Source: Deferrisoma camini S3R1 (GTDB lineage: Bacteria; Desulfobacterota; Deferrisomatia; Deferrisomatales; Deferrisomataceae). From it: a stretch of 64,000 bases of DNA. Position numbers and translations under genes: made by a program. Shown in pieces: positions 7,873-15,958 of this stretch (positions within the stretch are counted from its first letter, which is position 1; each line of letters starts with the position of its first letter). The notes under the pieces were generated by a model. The model had not been told where the DNA came from, made no database searches, and was given only the letters and a program-made list of their open reading frames with translations. Where the stretch lies: NCBI RefSeq assembly GCF_000526155.1, contig NZ_JAFN01000001.1, positions 748,501-812,500 on the forward strand, given 5' to 3'.

Positions 7873-9117
7873 ATGAAGATCATACATCTCCTCGACCACA
7901 GCCTTCCCCTCCACAGCGGCTACACCTTCCGGAGCCGGAACATCCTGTTGTGCCAATTGCGGCAGGGTCTCCGTCCGGTGGCCGTGACGTCCCCGAAACA
8001 CGAGGCGGCTTGGAGCGGGGAGTGGCGGCCAAAGGAAGAGTTCGACGGAATCGCCTACCACCGATCCGGACCGGTCTCCGGGCGGGTGCCGGTCTGGGCT
8101 GAGATCCGGCTGATGGCCCGGAGCCAGACCAAGGTGCGAGAAGTCGCCCGGGAGGAGTCTCCCGCCGTGATCCACGCCCACAGCCCGGTGCTGAACGCGT
8201 TTCCAGCGCTTCGGATCGGAAGGGAACGGCGCGTTCCGGTTGTGTACGAGATCCGGGCCTTCTGGGAGGACGCGGCCGTGGACCATGGCACCCACCGGGA
8301 GTGGGGGCTACGGTACCGGCTCACCCGGGCCCTCGAGACCCGGGCCTGCCGCCGGGCCGACGCAGTGGTGACCATCTGCGAGGGGTTGCGATCCGACCTG
8401 GTGTCGCGGGGCATCCCCTCGGAAAAGATTACCGTGGTGCCCAACGCTGTGGACCCCGAGGAGCTCCGGCCCGTGCCCCGCGACCCCGCCCTGAGGGCCC
8501 GCTGGGGGGTGGGGGAGGCCGACTTCGTGATCGGGTTCATCGGCTCGTTCTACCACTACGAAGGCCTCGACCTCCTCCTCCACGCCCTGGCCTACCTGAA
8601 GGAAGGAAGGGGTGACAACGATTCACGATTCACGATTCACGATTCACGCGCGCCCCGCGCGCTGCTGATCGGCGGCGGTCAGGAGGACGAGCGGCTCCGT
8701 GCCTTGGCCCAAGACCTGGGCGTGGCCGACCGGGTGGTGTTCGCCGGCCGCATCCCCCACGCCGAGGTGCCGGCCGCCTACGCGGCCTGCGACGCCCTGG
8801 TGCTGCCCCGAAAGTCGATCCGGCTCACCGAACTGGTCACTCCCCTCAAACCCCTGGAGGCCATGGCCCTGAACACCCCCGTCATCGCGAGCGACGTGGG
8901 CGGCCACAAGGAGCTCGTGCGGGACGGGGAGACCGGGCTCCTGTTCCCGGCGGGGGACCCGGCGGCCCTGGCCGACCGGATCCTGGCCCTGGCCCGGAGC
9001 CCGGATCTGGCGAACCGCCTCCGGGAGAACGGCCGCCGCTGGGTCACGGCCGAGCGCACCTGGAAACGAAACGGCGAGATTTATCGGGAGGTGTATGGGA
9101 AGACGTTGGGACGTTAG
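7873..9117 (+). CDS. Glycosyltransferase family 4, exosortase-A locus type (TIGR04063-like)
   Basis: 414 residues, GT-B retaining glycosyltransferase. Features: MKIIHLLDHSLPLHSGYTFR at the start (Gly-rich acceptor loop, characteristic of the Stp3/TIGR04063 group), VVPNAVDPEELRPV near residue 190, RKSIRLTELVTPLKPLEAMA (sugar-nucleotide-binding region) near residue 315. A 31-bp GATTCAC array at 8618-8648 lies inside the gene and is translated in frame as residues 249-259 (NDSRFTIHDSR) in a loop before the strand RALLIGGG. The C-terminus (KTLGR) and stop are supplied by an 8-bp repeat. It probably adds a sugar to the lipid-linked repeat unit on the inner membrane's cytoplasmic face. Confidence 0.83.
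   Translation: MKIIHLLDHSLPLHSGYTFRSRNILLCQLRQGLRPVAVTSPKHEAAWSGEWRPKEEFDGIAYHRSGPVSGRVPVWAEIRLMARSQTKVREVAREESPAVIHAHSPVLNAFPALRIGRERRVPVVYEIRAFWEDAAVDHGTHREWGLRYRLTRALETRACRRADAVVTICEGLRSDLVSRGIPSEKITVVPNAVDPEELRPVPRDPALRARWGVGEADFVIGFIGSFYHYEGLDLLLHALAYLKEGRGDNDSRFTIHDSRAPRALLIGGGQEDERLRALAQDLGVADRVVFAGRIPHAEVPAAYAACDALVLPRKSIRLTELVTPLKPLEAMALNTPVIASDVGGHKELVRDGETGLLFPAGDPAALADRILALARSPDLANRLRENGRRWVTAERTWKRNGEIYREVYGKTLGR
8618..8648. repeat. 7-bp GATTCAC array inside a glycosyltransferase gene
   Basis: A little over four perfect 7-bp units, in the orientation without stops, in frame with the host gene. It encodes part of the heptapeptide cycle DSRFTIH. Confidence 0.95.
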
Positions 9118-9120
9118 GAC

Positions 9121-9549
9121 GTGGGGTCGTTGGTGCTCCGCGCGTTCGAGGGGGTGGACGCCGACGTGTTTCTGTTCGGCTCCCGGGCCACCGGAGGGGC
9201 ATCGGAACATTCTGACTGGGACATCGGGTACCGGTGCGCGGCCGAGACGCCTCGTCGCGCCCTGGTCCGCGTGGAAGAAGAGCTGGAAGATCTCCCGGTC
9301 CCGACACCCTGTCACGACCACCGCGACGAACTGGGTGAGAGGGATGTAATGGCGAACGAGATCAGGACCCAGTGTCCGGACACGGTGCATCATCCGGGCA
9401 CGCTACGGTCTTCCGGAGCAGTGACCCGGAGGGGTGTGTACCCCGTTTCCCTCTTCGCCTTCCCAAGGCACTCGATGTCACAGTGTAGGAAAAAAAGTTC
9501 CCTTCGTATCCGTCGGGCCGGGCCAAGAGCGGTATTCGTAAATAGGTAA
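9121..9549 (+). pseudogene. Remnant of an MNT-type nucleotidyltransferase
   Basis: The frame beginning at GTG 9121 encodes VFLFGSRATGGASEHSDWDI, the GSRA(x)G...SDxD active-site motif of minimal nucleotidyltransferases (MNT domain), and continues as a plausible helix (ALVRVEEELEDL). After about residue 60 the similarity stops and the frame runs on into unrelated Cys/Arg-rich sequence. A normal MNT protein has a second conserved Asp strand there, so I read this as a truncated or frameshifted relic. MNT proteins are often antitoxins or partners of HEPN toxins; no partner is visible. It sits between the glycosyltransferase and the broken S23 copy. Bases 9550-9707 hold nothing I recognise. Confidence 0.5.
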
Positions 9550-9707
9550 ATGGCGGGAGCGCCCGGGTCCCTGCGTCGCCCAAGCTCATACCGGCGCTGC
9601 AATCCCTTCTCTTCCTCTCCTTCCCCACGCCTTGGCATCTCTCTTGCAAAACACGCCTCCCGGTAAACGGCGGCGCCCAGAGGGTGGCCGGCAAAAGGCT
9701 GGGGCTC

Positions 9708-10078
9708 ATGCACCTCGATCGCCCACACAAGAAATTGGACGCGTGGAAAGTGGCCCTGGAGCTGTGCAAGGAGGTCTATGTCCTTTGCGAGAGTCTGCCG
9801 CCGGACGAACGGTTTAGCATGGCCACGCAGTTGCGGCGCGTGGCGGTTTCGGTGCCAAGCAACATCGCGGAAGGGGCGGCAAGAGGTACCGTGAGGGAGT
9901 TCGCCCATTTCCTGTCGGTTGCTCAGGGCTCGCTCGCAGAACTGGACACCCAGTTGGAACTTTGCAGCGCATACCTGGGGCTCATAGACCGAGAAGAGGC
10001 GACAAAGGTTCTCGAAAAGCGGCCCGTGTGGGGCGCATGATCACCGCTCTCCGGCGCTCGTTGGAGCACCGAAAGTAA
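9708..10078 (+). pseudogene. Four-helix-bundle S23/IVP protein, frameshifted second copy
   Basis: The frame from ATG 9708 gives RPHKKLDAWKVALELCKEVY and AVSVPSNIAEGAARG, like the copy at 7430, but runs out at 10040 after KVLEKRPVWGA. In the first copy the matching sequence reads GAGAAAGCAGCC; here it reads GAAAAGCGGCC, one A short. Restoring one A gives KAARVGRMITALRRSLEHRK and the same stop (10076-10078) and 3' flank. It is a recent single-base deletion in an A run or a sequencing error. The second half is nearer in sequence to the intact copy than the first half is. Confidence 0.8.
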
Positions 10079-10172
10079 AGCCCTGAGATTCACCGCCGAC
10101 CCCGTCGGTTCAACCATTCACGATTTACGATTCACGATTTACCATTTACGATTCACGATTTACGATTTACGG
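10076..10172. repeat. S23-cassette 3' flank and 7-bp array before the chain-length gene
   Basis: Repeats the flank seen at 7799-7868 (AAAGCCCTGAGATTCACCGC, then the small hairpin), followed by a longer mixed run of GATTCAC/GATTTAC/CATTTAC units that ends 10 bases before the next start codon. Confidence 0.88.
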
Positions 10173-10182
10173 AAAAGAGCCC

Positions 10183-11976
10183 ATGCAATCCCCCATTCCC
10201 AACACCCCCTTCGACATCTTCCGATACCTTCGCCTCCTGTGGAAGCACAAGTGGCTGATCCTGCTCCCTGCCATCGTGTTCCCGGCCGTGGCCGCCTGGT
10301 ACGCCATGCAGCTGCCCGACCGGTACAAGTCCACCACCCTGATCCTGGTGCAGCCCCAGAAGGTGCCCACCAAGTTCATCCCGAGCACGGTCACGGCCAG
10401 CATCCGCGACAGGCTCCAGACGATCAGCCAGCAGATCTTCAGCCGCACCCGGCTGGAGCAGATCATCCAGGAGTTCAACCTGTTCGAGCGCGAGCGCAAA
10501 CAGAAGACCCCCGAAGAGATCATCGAGATGATGCGCTCGCGCATCAACCTGCAGGTGCACCGGAACGACGCCTTTCAGCTCTCGTACATCGACGCGAACC
10601 CGCGGCTTGCCATGCTGGTGACCAACAAGCTGGCTAGCCTGTTCATCGAGGAGAACCTGAAGGTCCGGGAGCAGCAGGCCATCGGCACCACCCAGTTCCT
10701 GGAGGACGAGATCCAACGCTACCGTTCGAAGATCCGCGAGAGGGAGAAGCTGATCTACGAGTTCAAACAGAAGCACATGAACGAGCTGCCCGAGCAGCTC
10801 GCTTCGAACCGGGCCCGGCTGAACCAGCTCCAGAACCAGCTCCAGATCAACAACGACAACCTGAACGCGGCCGAGTCCCGGAAGATCCAGATCCAGCAGC
10901 AGATCGCCGAGATCGAGCGGAGGGTGGAGGAGCGGGCCGTGGGCGGTGCGGGGATGGCGCAAGGGCCGGATCTAAGTATCTCGAAACAACTCGAGGCCCT
11001 TTTCCAGACTCAACTGGAGGATGGGGAGGGCGGAGGCGGGATCCAGATCGACGAGAGCCGGCTCCGGGCGATCCGCAAGGAGAAGCAGAAGGTCCAGAGC
11101 AAGATCGAGGCTCTGTTGCTCCGCTACACCGAGAAGCACCCGGACGTGGTCGCCCAGAAGGCCATCCTGGCTCGTCTGGAGGAGCAGGAGCAGGCCGAGA
11201 TGACCGAGCTGGAGAAGAAGCGCCAGGAGGCGGAAAAGCAGCGGGCCGAGCAGGAGGCCGCAACCGCGGCTCAGGAGCCGGAGGTGGCCCAGGAGGAGGA
11301 GGAGATCCCCCCCGAGCCGCCCAAGCCCCAGTACCCGCCGGCCTACGAGCGCTTGAAGGCGGAGCTGGCCCGGGTGGACGCGGAGATCGCTCGGATCACC
11401 GCAGAGAACCAGGAGATTCAGCGCCAGATCGAGAAGTACCAGGCCCGGATCGCCGCGGCCCCGGCCCGGCAGCTCCAGCTCCAGCAGCTTTCCGAGGACT
11501 ACGACAACCTGAAGCGCGTGCTCGAAAGCTTGATCAACAAAAAGCTCCAGGCCGACCTCTCCGAGAACCTGGAGCGCAAGCAGAAAGGCGAGCAGTTCAA
11601 GATCCTCGATCCGGCCAACCTGCCGGAGAAGCCCTTCTATCCAAAACGGCTCCGCTACGTTGCAGCGGGTCTGATAGGTGGGCTGGGGCTCGGCGTGGGG
11701 CTGGTGCTCCTGTTGGACATCCTGGACGGCAGCATCCGCAGCCGGGACGAACTGCACCAGATCACCGAAACGCCGGTGCTCACCATCATCCCCGAGATCG
11801 TCACGCCCGAGACCCTGCGGCGGCGATGGATGATCCGGGTGGGCGCGACCGGCGCCGGCCTAGCCTGCGTGGCGATCCTGCTGATCGTGGTCCACTTCCA
11901 GGTGAAACCGCTGCCGAAGGCGTTGTCGGACCTCTATACCCAGGTGCGGAACACACACTGGACTACGGTGAGATAG
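10183..11976 (+). CDS. Polysaccharide chain-length determinant (Wzz/BexC-type, TIGR03007-like)
   Basis: 597 residues. Inner-membrane co-polymerase that sets polymer length and contacts the export apparatus. Topology: a cytoplasmic start with FDIFRYLRLLWKHKW, TM1 at about residues 24-45, a long periplasmic coiled-coil region with many Gln/Glu/Arg heptads (residues about 150-480), TM2 at about 490-512 (GGLGLGVGLVLLLDIL), and a further hydrophobic segment at about 552-571. No Walker A tyrosine-kinase domain is fused, which fits the XrtA-type family in which the kinase is a separate gene. A Glu/Pro-rich patch (EEEEIPPEPPKPQYPP) breaks the coiled coil. The ATG follows a 7-bp array by 10 bases, so its promoter or ribosome site abuts repeat DNA. 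Confidence 0.9.
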   Translation: MQSPIPNTPFDIFRYLRLLWKHKWLILLPAIVFPAVAAWYAMQLPDRYKSTTLILVQPQKVPTKFIPSTVTASIRDRLQTISQQIFSRTRLEQIIQEFNLFERERKQKTPEEIIEMMRSRINLQVHRNDAFQLSYIDANPRLAMLVTNKLASLFIEENLKVREQQAIGTTQFLEDEIQRYRSKIREREKLIYEFKQKHMNELPEQLASNRARLNQLQNQLQINNDNLNAAESRKIQIQQQIAEIERRVEERAVGGAGMAQGPDLSISKQLEALFQTQLEDGEGGGGIQIDESRLRAIRKEKQKVQSKIEALLLRYTEKHPDVVAQKAILARLEEQEQAEMTELEKKRQEAEKQRAEQEAATAAQEPEVAQEEEEIPPEPPKPQYPPAYERLKAELARVDAEIARITAENQEIQRQIEKYQARIAAAPARQLQLQQLSEDYDNLKRVLESLINKKLQADLSENLERKQKGEQFKILDPANLPEKPFYPKRLRYVAAGLIGGLGLGVGLVLLLDILDGSIRSRDELHQITETPVLTIIPEIVTPETLRRRWMIRVGATGAGLACVAILLIVVHFQVKPLPKALSDLYTQVRNTHWTTVR

Positions 11977-12084
11977 AAAACTTAAGGCCGCGCATCGTCG
12001 GACCTTCCTTTCTGGAGTCTGGGGTCCCGCATAAAACTGCGGTGGAAACCAGATTTGTCGGAGAATTTGTAAAGGAGGAAGAGG

Positions 12085-12348
12085 GTGGAAGCTTTGCTGT
12101 TTGAGGTGACCGAATTCTTGCTTCGGGATCCCGACCTGGCGACGGGACGGGAACAAATAGATCCGGATGAACCTTTACTGGAGGGCGGGCTCATCGATTC
12201 CATGGGTGTGCTTAAGTTGATCGCCTTTTTGGAGGAGCGTTTTGGCGTTGTTTTTGGCGATGACGATATCGATGCGGAAAAGTTCAGATCTATCCGCACG
12301 ATCGTTTCGTTGGTTAGCAGTAAACGGGATGCCAAGGCTGTTTCCTGA
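12085..12348 (+). CDS. Acyl carrier protein
   Basis: 87 residues, acidic. The attachment motif GGLIDSMGVLKL places the phosphopantetheine serine at residue 39. It should carry an acyl or aminoacyl group activated by the ligase encoded next (12483). Start GTG 12085, with a strong AAAGGAGGAAGAG ribosome site. The composition is visibly less GC-rich than its neighbours. ACP + acyl-CoA ligase + PLP decarboxylase is the usual trio of exosortase-A-associated loci, so the acyl group probably ends up on the polysaccharide or its anchor. Confidence 0.9.
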   Translation: MEALLFEVTEFLLRDPDLATGREQIDPDEPLLEGGLIDSMGVLKLIAFLEERFGVVFGDDDIDAEKFRSIRTIVSLVSSKRDAKAVS

Positions 12349-12482
12349 CTTGCAGAACTAGCCACCCTTGTCTGGCTTTGAGTCGGGCGGGGAAATGTTC
12401 TCGATAATCGGCTGAAGATAGTCCATTTGCCCTGGGGAACTTGAGCGCAGGCTCGCCAAACGGCGGGCATCTGAGGGATGCA

Positions 12483-14081
12483 GTGATTCGGATCACCGTA
12501 GCAGACAGCCTGAGGGAACAGGCCGGGATCTGGCCGGACAAGGAAGCGCTCGTTCACCGCCAGCGCCGCATCTCCTACGCGTCCTTGGATGCCGAGGTCG
12601 ATCGGCTGGCCTGTTTGCTCCTGGACCAGGGCCTGCGCAAGGGCGACCGTGTCGCCGTCTACATGGAAAAGAGCCCGGAGGAGGCGGCTTCCCTCCTGGC
12701 CGCGGCGCGGGCCGGGGGGGTGTTCATCGACGTGAACCACCTTCTCAAGCCCCCCCAGGTGGAGCACATCCTGTGCGACTCGGGGGCGCGGGTGCTCCTG
12801 ACCACCCGCCAGCGGGCGGCGGGGCTCGCCGAGGTCTTGGCTCGCTGCCCGGACCTGGAGGTGCTGATCCTCCACGGGCCCGGTGAGACCCCCGAGATCC
12901 AGAGACTCCGGGTCGTGGAGCGGGGATGCTGGGGCGAGGAGGGCTGTGGACAGGCGCGGTTTCCCCGGGTGGTGGAGACGGACATCGGGGCCATCATCTA
13001 CACCTCCGGCAGCACCGGAAAGCCCAAAGGCGTGGTGCTCTCCCACCGGAACCTGGTGGCCGGGGCGGAGAGCGTGTTCACGTACGTGGAGAACACCCCC
13101 GACGACCGGATCCTGAGCGTGCTGCCGTTCAGCTTCGACTACGGGCTCAACCAGCTGACCTGCAGCCTCCACGTGGGCTGCACCTGCGTGCTGATCAACT
13201 ACCTGTTTCCCAACGATATCTTGAAGGCCCTCGAGGCCGAGAACATCACGGGGCTCGGGCTGATCCCGCCCCTGTGGCTCCAGCTGCTCAAGCTCGAATG
13301 GGACCACACCCGCTTCCCTCACTGGCGCTATCTCACGAACACCGGGGGGGCCATGCCGGTGCACGCCACCCGGGAGCTTCGCCGGCGCCTGCCCCACACC
13401 CGCATCTATCTCATGTACGGGCTGACCGAGGCGTTCCGGGGAACCTACCTGCCGCCTGAAGAGGTGGACCGCCGGCCCACCAGCATCGGAAAGGCCATCC
13501 CCAACGCGGAGATCTGGGTGCTGAACGACCGCGGCGAGCACTGTAAGCCGGGCGAGGAGGGCGAGCTGGTGCAGCGGGGCGCCCACGTGGCCCTCGGCTA
13601 CTGGAACGACCCGGACAAGACGGCCGAGCGGTTCCGGCCGAACCCCTTCGCCCCGCCGGGGCTCCAGATGCAGGAGATGGTGGTGTTTTCGGGCGACCGC
13701 GTGAAGACCGACGAGGAGGGGTACATCTACTTCGTGGAGCGGGCCGACGAGATGATCAAGACCTCCGGGTACCGGGTGAGCCCGACCGAGGTGGAAGACG
13801 CCCTCTATGCCACGGGGTTGGTGGAACACGCGGTGGCCTTCGGCGTGCCGGACGAGGTGCTGGGGCAGGTGGTTGCGGCCGTGGTGTCGGCGAAAAAGCC
13901 GGGGGTTCAGCCCCGCGACCTCACCGCGGCGTGCGCCCAGACCCTTCCCAACTACATGGTGCCCAAGCACATCGAGGTGTGGGAGCGCCTGCCCCTGAAC
14001 CCCAACGGCAAAATCGACCGGAACGCGGTGAAAAGGGATTTCTTGAACCGCGGAGGCGCGGAGGACGCGGAGAATTCTTGA
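12483..14081 (+). CDS. Acyl-CoA ligase (AMP-forming), exosortase-A-associated (TIGR03098-like)
   Basis: 532 residues, ANL superfamily. P-loop-like YTSGSTGKPKG near residue 173, YGLTE motif (LMYGLTEAFRGTY), hinge FSGDRVKTDEEGYIYFVERADE and the catalytic lysine motif NPNGKIDR near the C-terminus. It should activate a carboxylic acid as acyl-AMP and load it on the ACP encoded upstream. Start GTG 12483 with GAGGGA five to six bases upstream; a TTG at 12441 is possible but less like the family start. The final residues (LNRGGAEDAENS) are encoded by the 9-bp GC-rich repeat that flanks the GxxExxY gene, so the native end is altered just past the catalytic lysine. Confidence 0.88.
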   Translation: MIRITVADSLREQAGIWPDKEALVHRQRRISYASLDAEVDRLACLLLDQGLRKGDRVAVYMEKSPEEAASLLAAARAGGVFIDVNHLLKPPQVEHILCDSGARVLLTTRQRAAGLAEVLARCPDLEVLILHGPGETPEIQRLRVVERGCWGEEGCGQARFPRVVETDIGAIIYTSGSTGKPKGVVLSHRNLVAGAESVFTYVENTPDDRILSVLPFSFDYGLNQLTCSLHVGCTCVLINYLFPNDILKALEAENITGLGLIPPLWLQLLKLEWDHTRFPHWRYLTNTGGAMPVHATRELRRRLPHTRIYLMYGLTEAFRGTYLPPEEVDRRPTSIGKAIPNAEIWVLNDRGEHCKPGEEGELVQRGAHVALGYWNDPDKTAERFRPNPFAPPGLQMQEMVVFSGDRVKTDEEGYIYFVERADEMIKTSGYRVSPTEVEDALYATGLVEHAVAFGVPDEVLGQVVAAVVSAKKPGVQPRDLTAACAQTLPNYMVPKHIEVWERLPLNPNGKIDRNAVKRDFLNRGGAEDAENS

Positions 14082-14090
14082 ACCGCGGAG
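14045..14090. repeat. 8/9-bp GC-rich array (CGCGGAGG-type), ligase 3' end
   Basis: Units CGCGGAGG, CGCGGAGGA and CGCGGAGAA, begun by GAACCG and repeated again after the ligase stop. The same repeat appears inverted at 14175-14204 and 14627-14658, around the GxxExxY gene. Confidence 0.88.
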
Positions 14091-14174
14091 GGGTGGGGAG
14101 AGGAAGGCTTCTGTGGGGAGATCGCATGGGCGAGAGACGCTGTGGTAGGGCACCGAAACATCTTGGTGATGTGG

Positions 14175-14204
14175 TTCCTCCGCGCTCTCCGCGTCTCCGC
14201 GGTT
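14175..14204. repeat. CTCCGCG-type array upstream of the GxxExxY gene
   Basis: TTCCTCCGCG, CTCTCCGCG, TCTCCGCGG units: the inverse complement of the repeat at 14045-14090, ending 17 bases before the GxxExxY start codon. With the copy at 14627-14658 it brackets that gene. Confidence 0.88.
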
Positions 14205-14221
14205 AGAAAAAAGGGGTGGCC

Positions 14222-14668
14222 ATGGGAATCGAGGACGTCTCGCCAGAGCTCAACCGCCTCACCGAGGCCGTGATCGGCGCCGCCATCGAGGTGCACCGAC
14301 ATCTTGGGCCCGGGTATCTCGAGAGCGTGTACGAAGAGGCGCTGGGGATCGAGCTGGATCTGAGGGGCATCCCGCACCAGCGCCAGGTTCCGGTGAGCGT
14401 GGATTACAAGGGCAGATCGGTGGGAGAAGGGCGGTTGGATCTACTGGTAGGTGACCGTCTTGTGGTCGAGCTGAAGGCGGTCGAGGCGCTCGCACCCATT
14501 CACCATGCCCAGGTCATATCGTACCTGAAGGCAACCGGAAGCCCGGTGGGGCTTCTCCTGAACTTCAATGTCCCCTCGATGAAGGAAGGCATCCGTCGGG
14601 TTGTTCTAACCGAAAAAATACAGATGTTCTCCGCGCCCTCCGCGCCTCCGCGGTTCAAAAGGTTTTGA
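14222..14668 (+). CDS. GxxExxY-family protein (PD-(D/E)xK-like)
   Basis: 148 residues. The name-giving motif is present as GYLESVYEEAL (residues about 34-44), followed by a nuclease-like core RLDLLVGDRLVVELKAV (D and E-x-K positions) and AQVISYLKATG. The family (PF13366) has a PD-(D/E)xK-like fold and unproven function; it is typically a stand-alone accessory gene. Start: ATG 14222 with AAGGGG five bases upstream. Both flanks are CTCCGCG/CGCGGAG arrays, and the downstream array writes the C-terminus (FSAPSAPPRFKRF) and stop. It interrupts the ligase-decarboxylase pair, which suggests insertion as a repeat-bounded cassette. Confidence 0.85.
   Translation: MGIEDVSPELNRLTEAVIGAAIEVHRHLGPGYLESVYEEALGIELDLRGIPHQRQVPVSVDYKGRSVGEGRLDLLVGDRLVVELKAVEALAPIHHAQVISYLKATGSPVGLLLNFNVPSMKEGIRRVVLTEKIQMFSAPSAPPRFKRF
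14627..14658. repeat. CTCCGCG-type array at the 3' end of the GxxExxY gene
   Basis: TTCTCCGCGCCC, TCCGCGCC, TCCGCGG units translated as SAPSAPPR in the GxxExxY frame. Same orientation as the copy at 14175-14204. Confidence 0.88.
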
Positions 14669-14674
14669 GCCCAC

Positions 14675-15940
14675 ATGGAACATAAAGCTCTCTCCTCCAT
14701 TCTTCGCTACTTCGCGGTTCGGGACGGGCGGCTCCTCATCGGCGGCCGCACCTGTGCCGAGATCGCCGCCGAGGTGGGCACCCCGTTCTACGCCTACGAC
14801 CTGGGTGTGGCCCGAAAGAAGTACGAAAGGCTCCGGGCCGCCCTGCCCGACGAGGTGGAGATCCACTACGCCGTCAAGGCCAACCCCCACCCGGAGATCG
14901 TGCGGTTCTTCCGCGACCTCGGCTGCGGGTTCGACGTGGCCTCGGCCGGAGAGCTTCGGGTGGTTCTGGACGCCGGCGCGAATCCCGCCGCGGTGGGGTT
15001 CGCCGGGCCGGGCAAGCGGGAGTTCGAGATCCGGGAGGCCTGCCGCGCCGGCATCGGCAGCCTGAACGTCGAGAGCGAGGCCGAGCTGGAGCTCGCCGAC
15101 CGGATCGCCGGCGAGGAAGGCCGCAGATTGCGGGTGGCCATCCGGGTGAACCCGGCCTACGAGCTGGTGGGCTCGGGCATGAAGATGGGCGGCGGCCCCA
15201 AGCCCTTCGGCATCGACCAGGAAAATGTGCCCCGGCTCCTCGCGCGGTTCCCCGAGTGGCCGAACCTCGGGTTCGCGGGGTTCCACATCTTCGCCGGCTC
15301 CCAGAACCTCAGGGCCGAAGCCATCGTGGCCGCTTTCGAGGGCGCGCTTTCCGCGGTGGCCTCGTTCCTCCCCCACTGCCCCAACGCGCCCGAGCTCGTG
15401 AACTTGGGCGGCGGCTTCGGCATCCCCCACTACGCGGCCGATAACGAGCTCGACATCGAGGCCGTGGGGGCTGGGCTGGGAGAGCTCCTGGAAAGGCATC
15501 GCCCGGAAATGCCCCGCACCCGGCTCGTGGTGGAGACCGGCCGGTACCTGGTGGGGGAGTGCGGCGTTTACGTTTGCCGGGTGCTGTACCGAAAGGAGTC
15601 CAGGGGCCAGGTGTTCCTGGTCCTCGACGGCGGCCTGCACCACAACCAGGCCGCGTGTGGGAACTTCGGCCAGGTGATCAAGCGGAACTTCCCGATCTGT
15701 GCCCCTGAGAAGATCGGCGGGGAACCCGTGGAGGAGGTGAACCTCGTGGGCCCCCTGTGCACGCCCCTGGACCGGCTGGGGAGCAAGGTGGAGATGCCCA
15801 GGTTGGACGCTGGAGCCCTGGTGGCGGTGATGGTTGCCGGGGCGTACGGGTTTACGGCGAGCCCGAGATCGTTCCTGGGCCATCCCGAGCCTGGGGAGGC
15901 CGTTGTGGAACCGCCAAGACGCCAAGGGCGCCAGGGTTGA
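14675..15940 (+). CDS. PLP-dependent decarboxylase, exosortase-A-associated (TIGR03099-like)
   Basis: 421 residues, fold-type III (alanine-racemase-like) decarboxylase related to diaminopimelate/ornithine decarboxylases. PLP lysine K68 in HYAVKANPHP, Gly-rich phosphate loop LVNLGGGFGIPHY, and catalytic cysteine C362 in VGPLCTPLD. In XrtA loci this enzyme accompanies the ACP and ligase and probably decarboxylates an amino acid or an ACP-bound intermediate to make an amine or acyl substituent. The last residues (VVEPPRRQGRQG) are translated from a CCAAGACG/CCAAGGGCG repeat, another example of a repeat-derived C-terminus. Confidence 0.88.
   Translation: MEHKALSSILRYFAVRDGRLLIGGRTCAEIAAEVGTPFYAYDLGVARKKYERLRAALPDEVEIHYAVKANPHPEIVRFFRDLGCGFDVASAGELRVVLDAGANPAAVGFAGPGKREFEIREACRAGIGSLNVESEAELELADRIAGEEGRRLRVAIRVNPAYELVGSGMKMGGGPKPFGIDQENVPRLLARFPEWPNLGFAGFHIFAGSQNLRAEAIVAAFEGALSAVASFLPHCPNAPELVNLGGGFGIPHYAADNELDIEAVGAGLGELLERHRPEMPRTRLVVETGRYLVGECGVYVCRVLYRKESRGQVFLVLDGGLHHNQAACGNFGQVIKRNFPICAPEKIGGEPVEEVNLVGPLCTPLDRLGSKVEMPRLDAGALVAVMVAGAYGFTASPRSFLGHPEPGEAVVEPPRRQGRQG
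15909..15937. repeat. 8/9-bp array CCAAGACG/CCAAGGGCG at the decarboxylase 3' end
   Basis: AACCG, then CCAAGACG, CCAAGGGCG and CCAGGG, ending in the stop codon. It is a third sequence class of short-period repeat, distinct from GATTCAC and CGCGGAG but of similar unit length and position. Confidence 0.8.
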
Positions 15941-15958
15941 CCCGGTGATTGAGACGAG

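Noticed and set aside
7430-10078. Diversity-generating retroelement around the four-helix-bundle genes
   Set aside because: S23-like bundle proteins accompany such systems, but no reverse transcriptase, template repeat or variable C-type-lectin gene is present.
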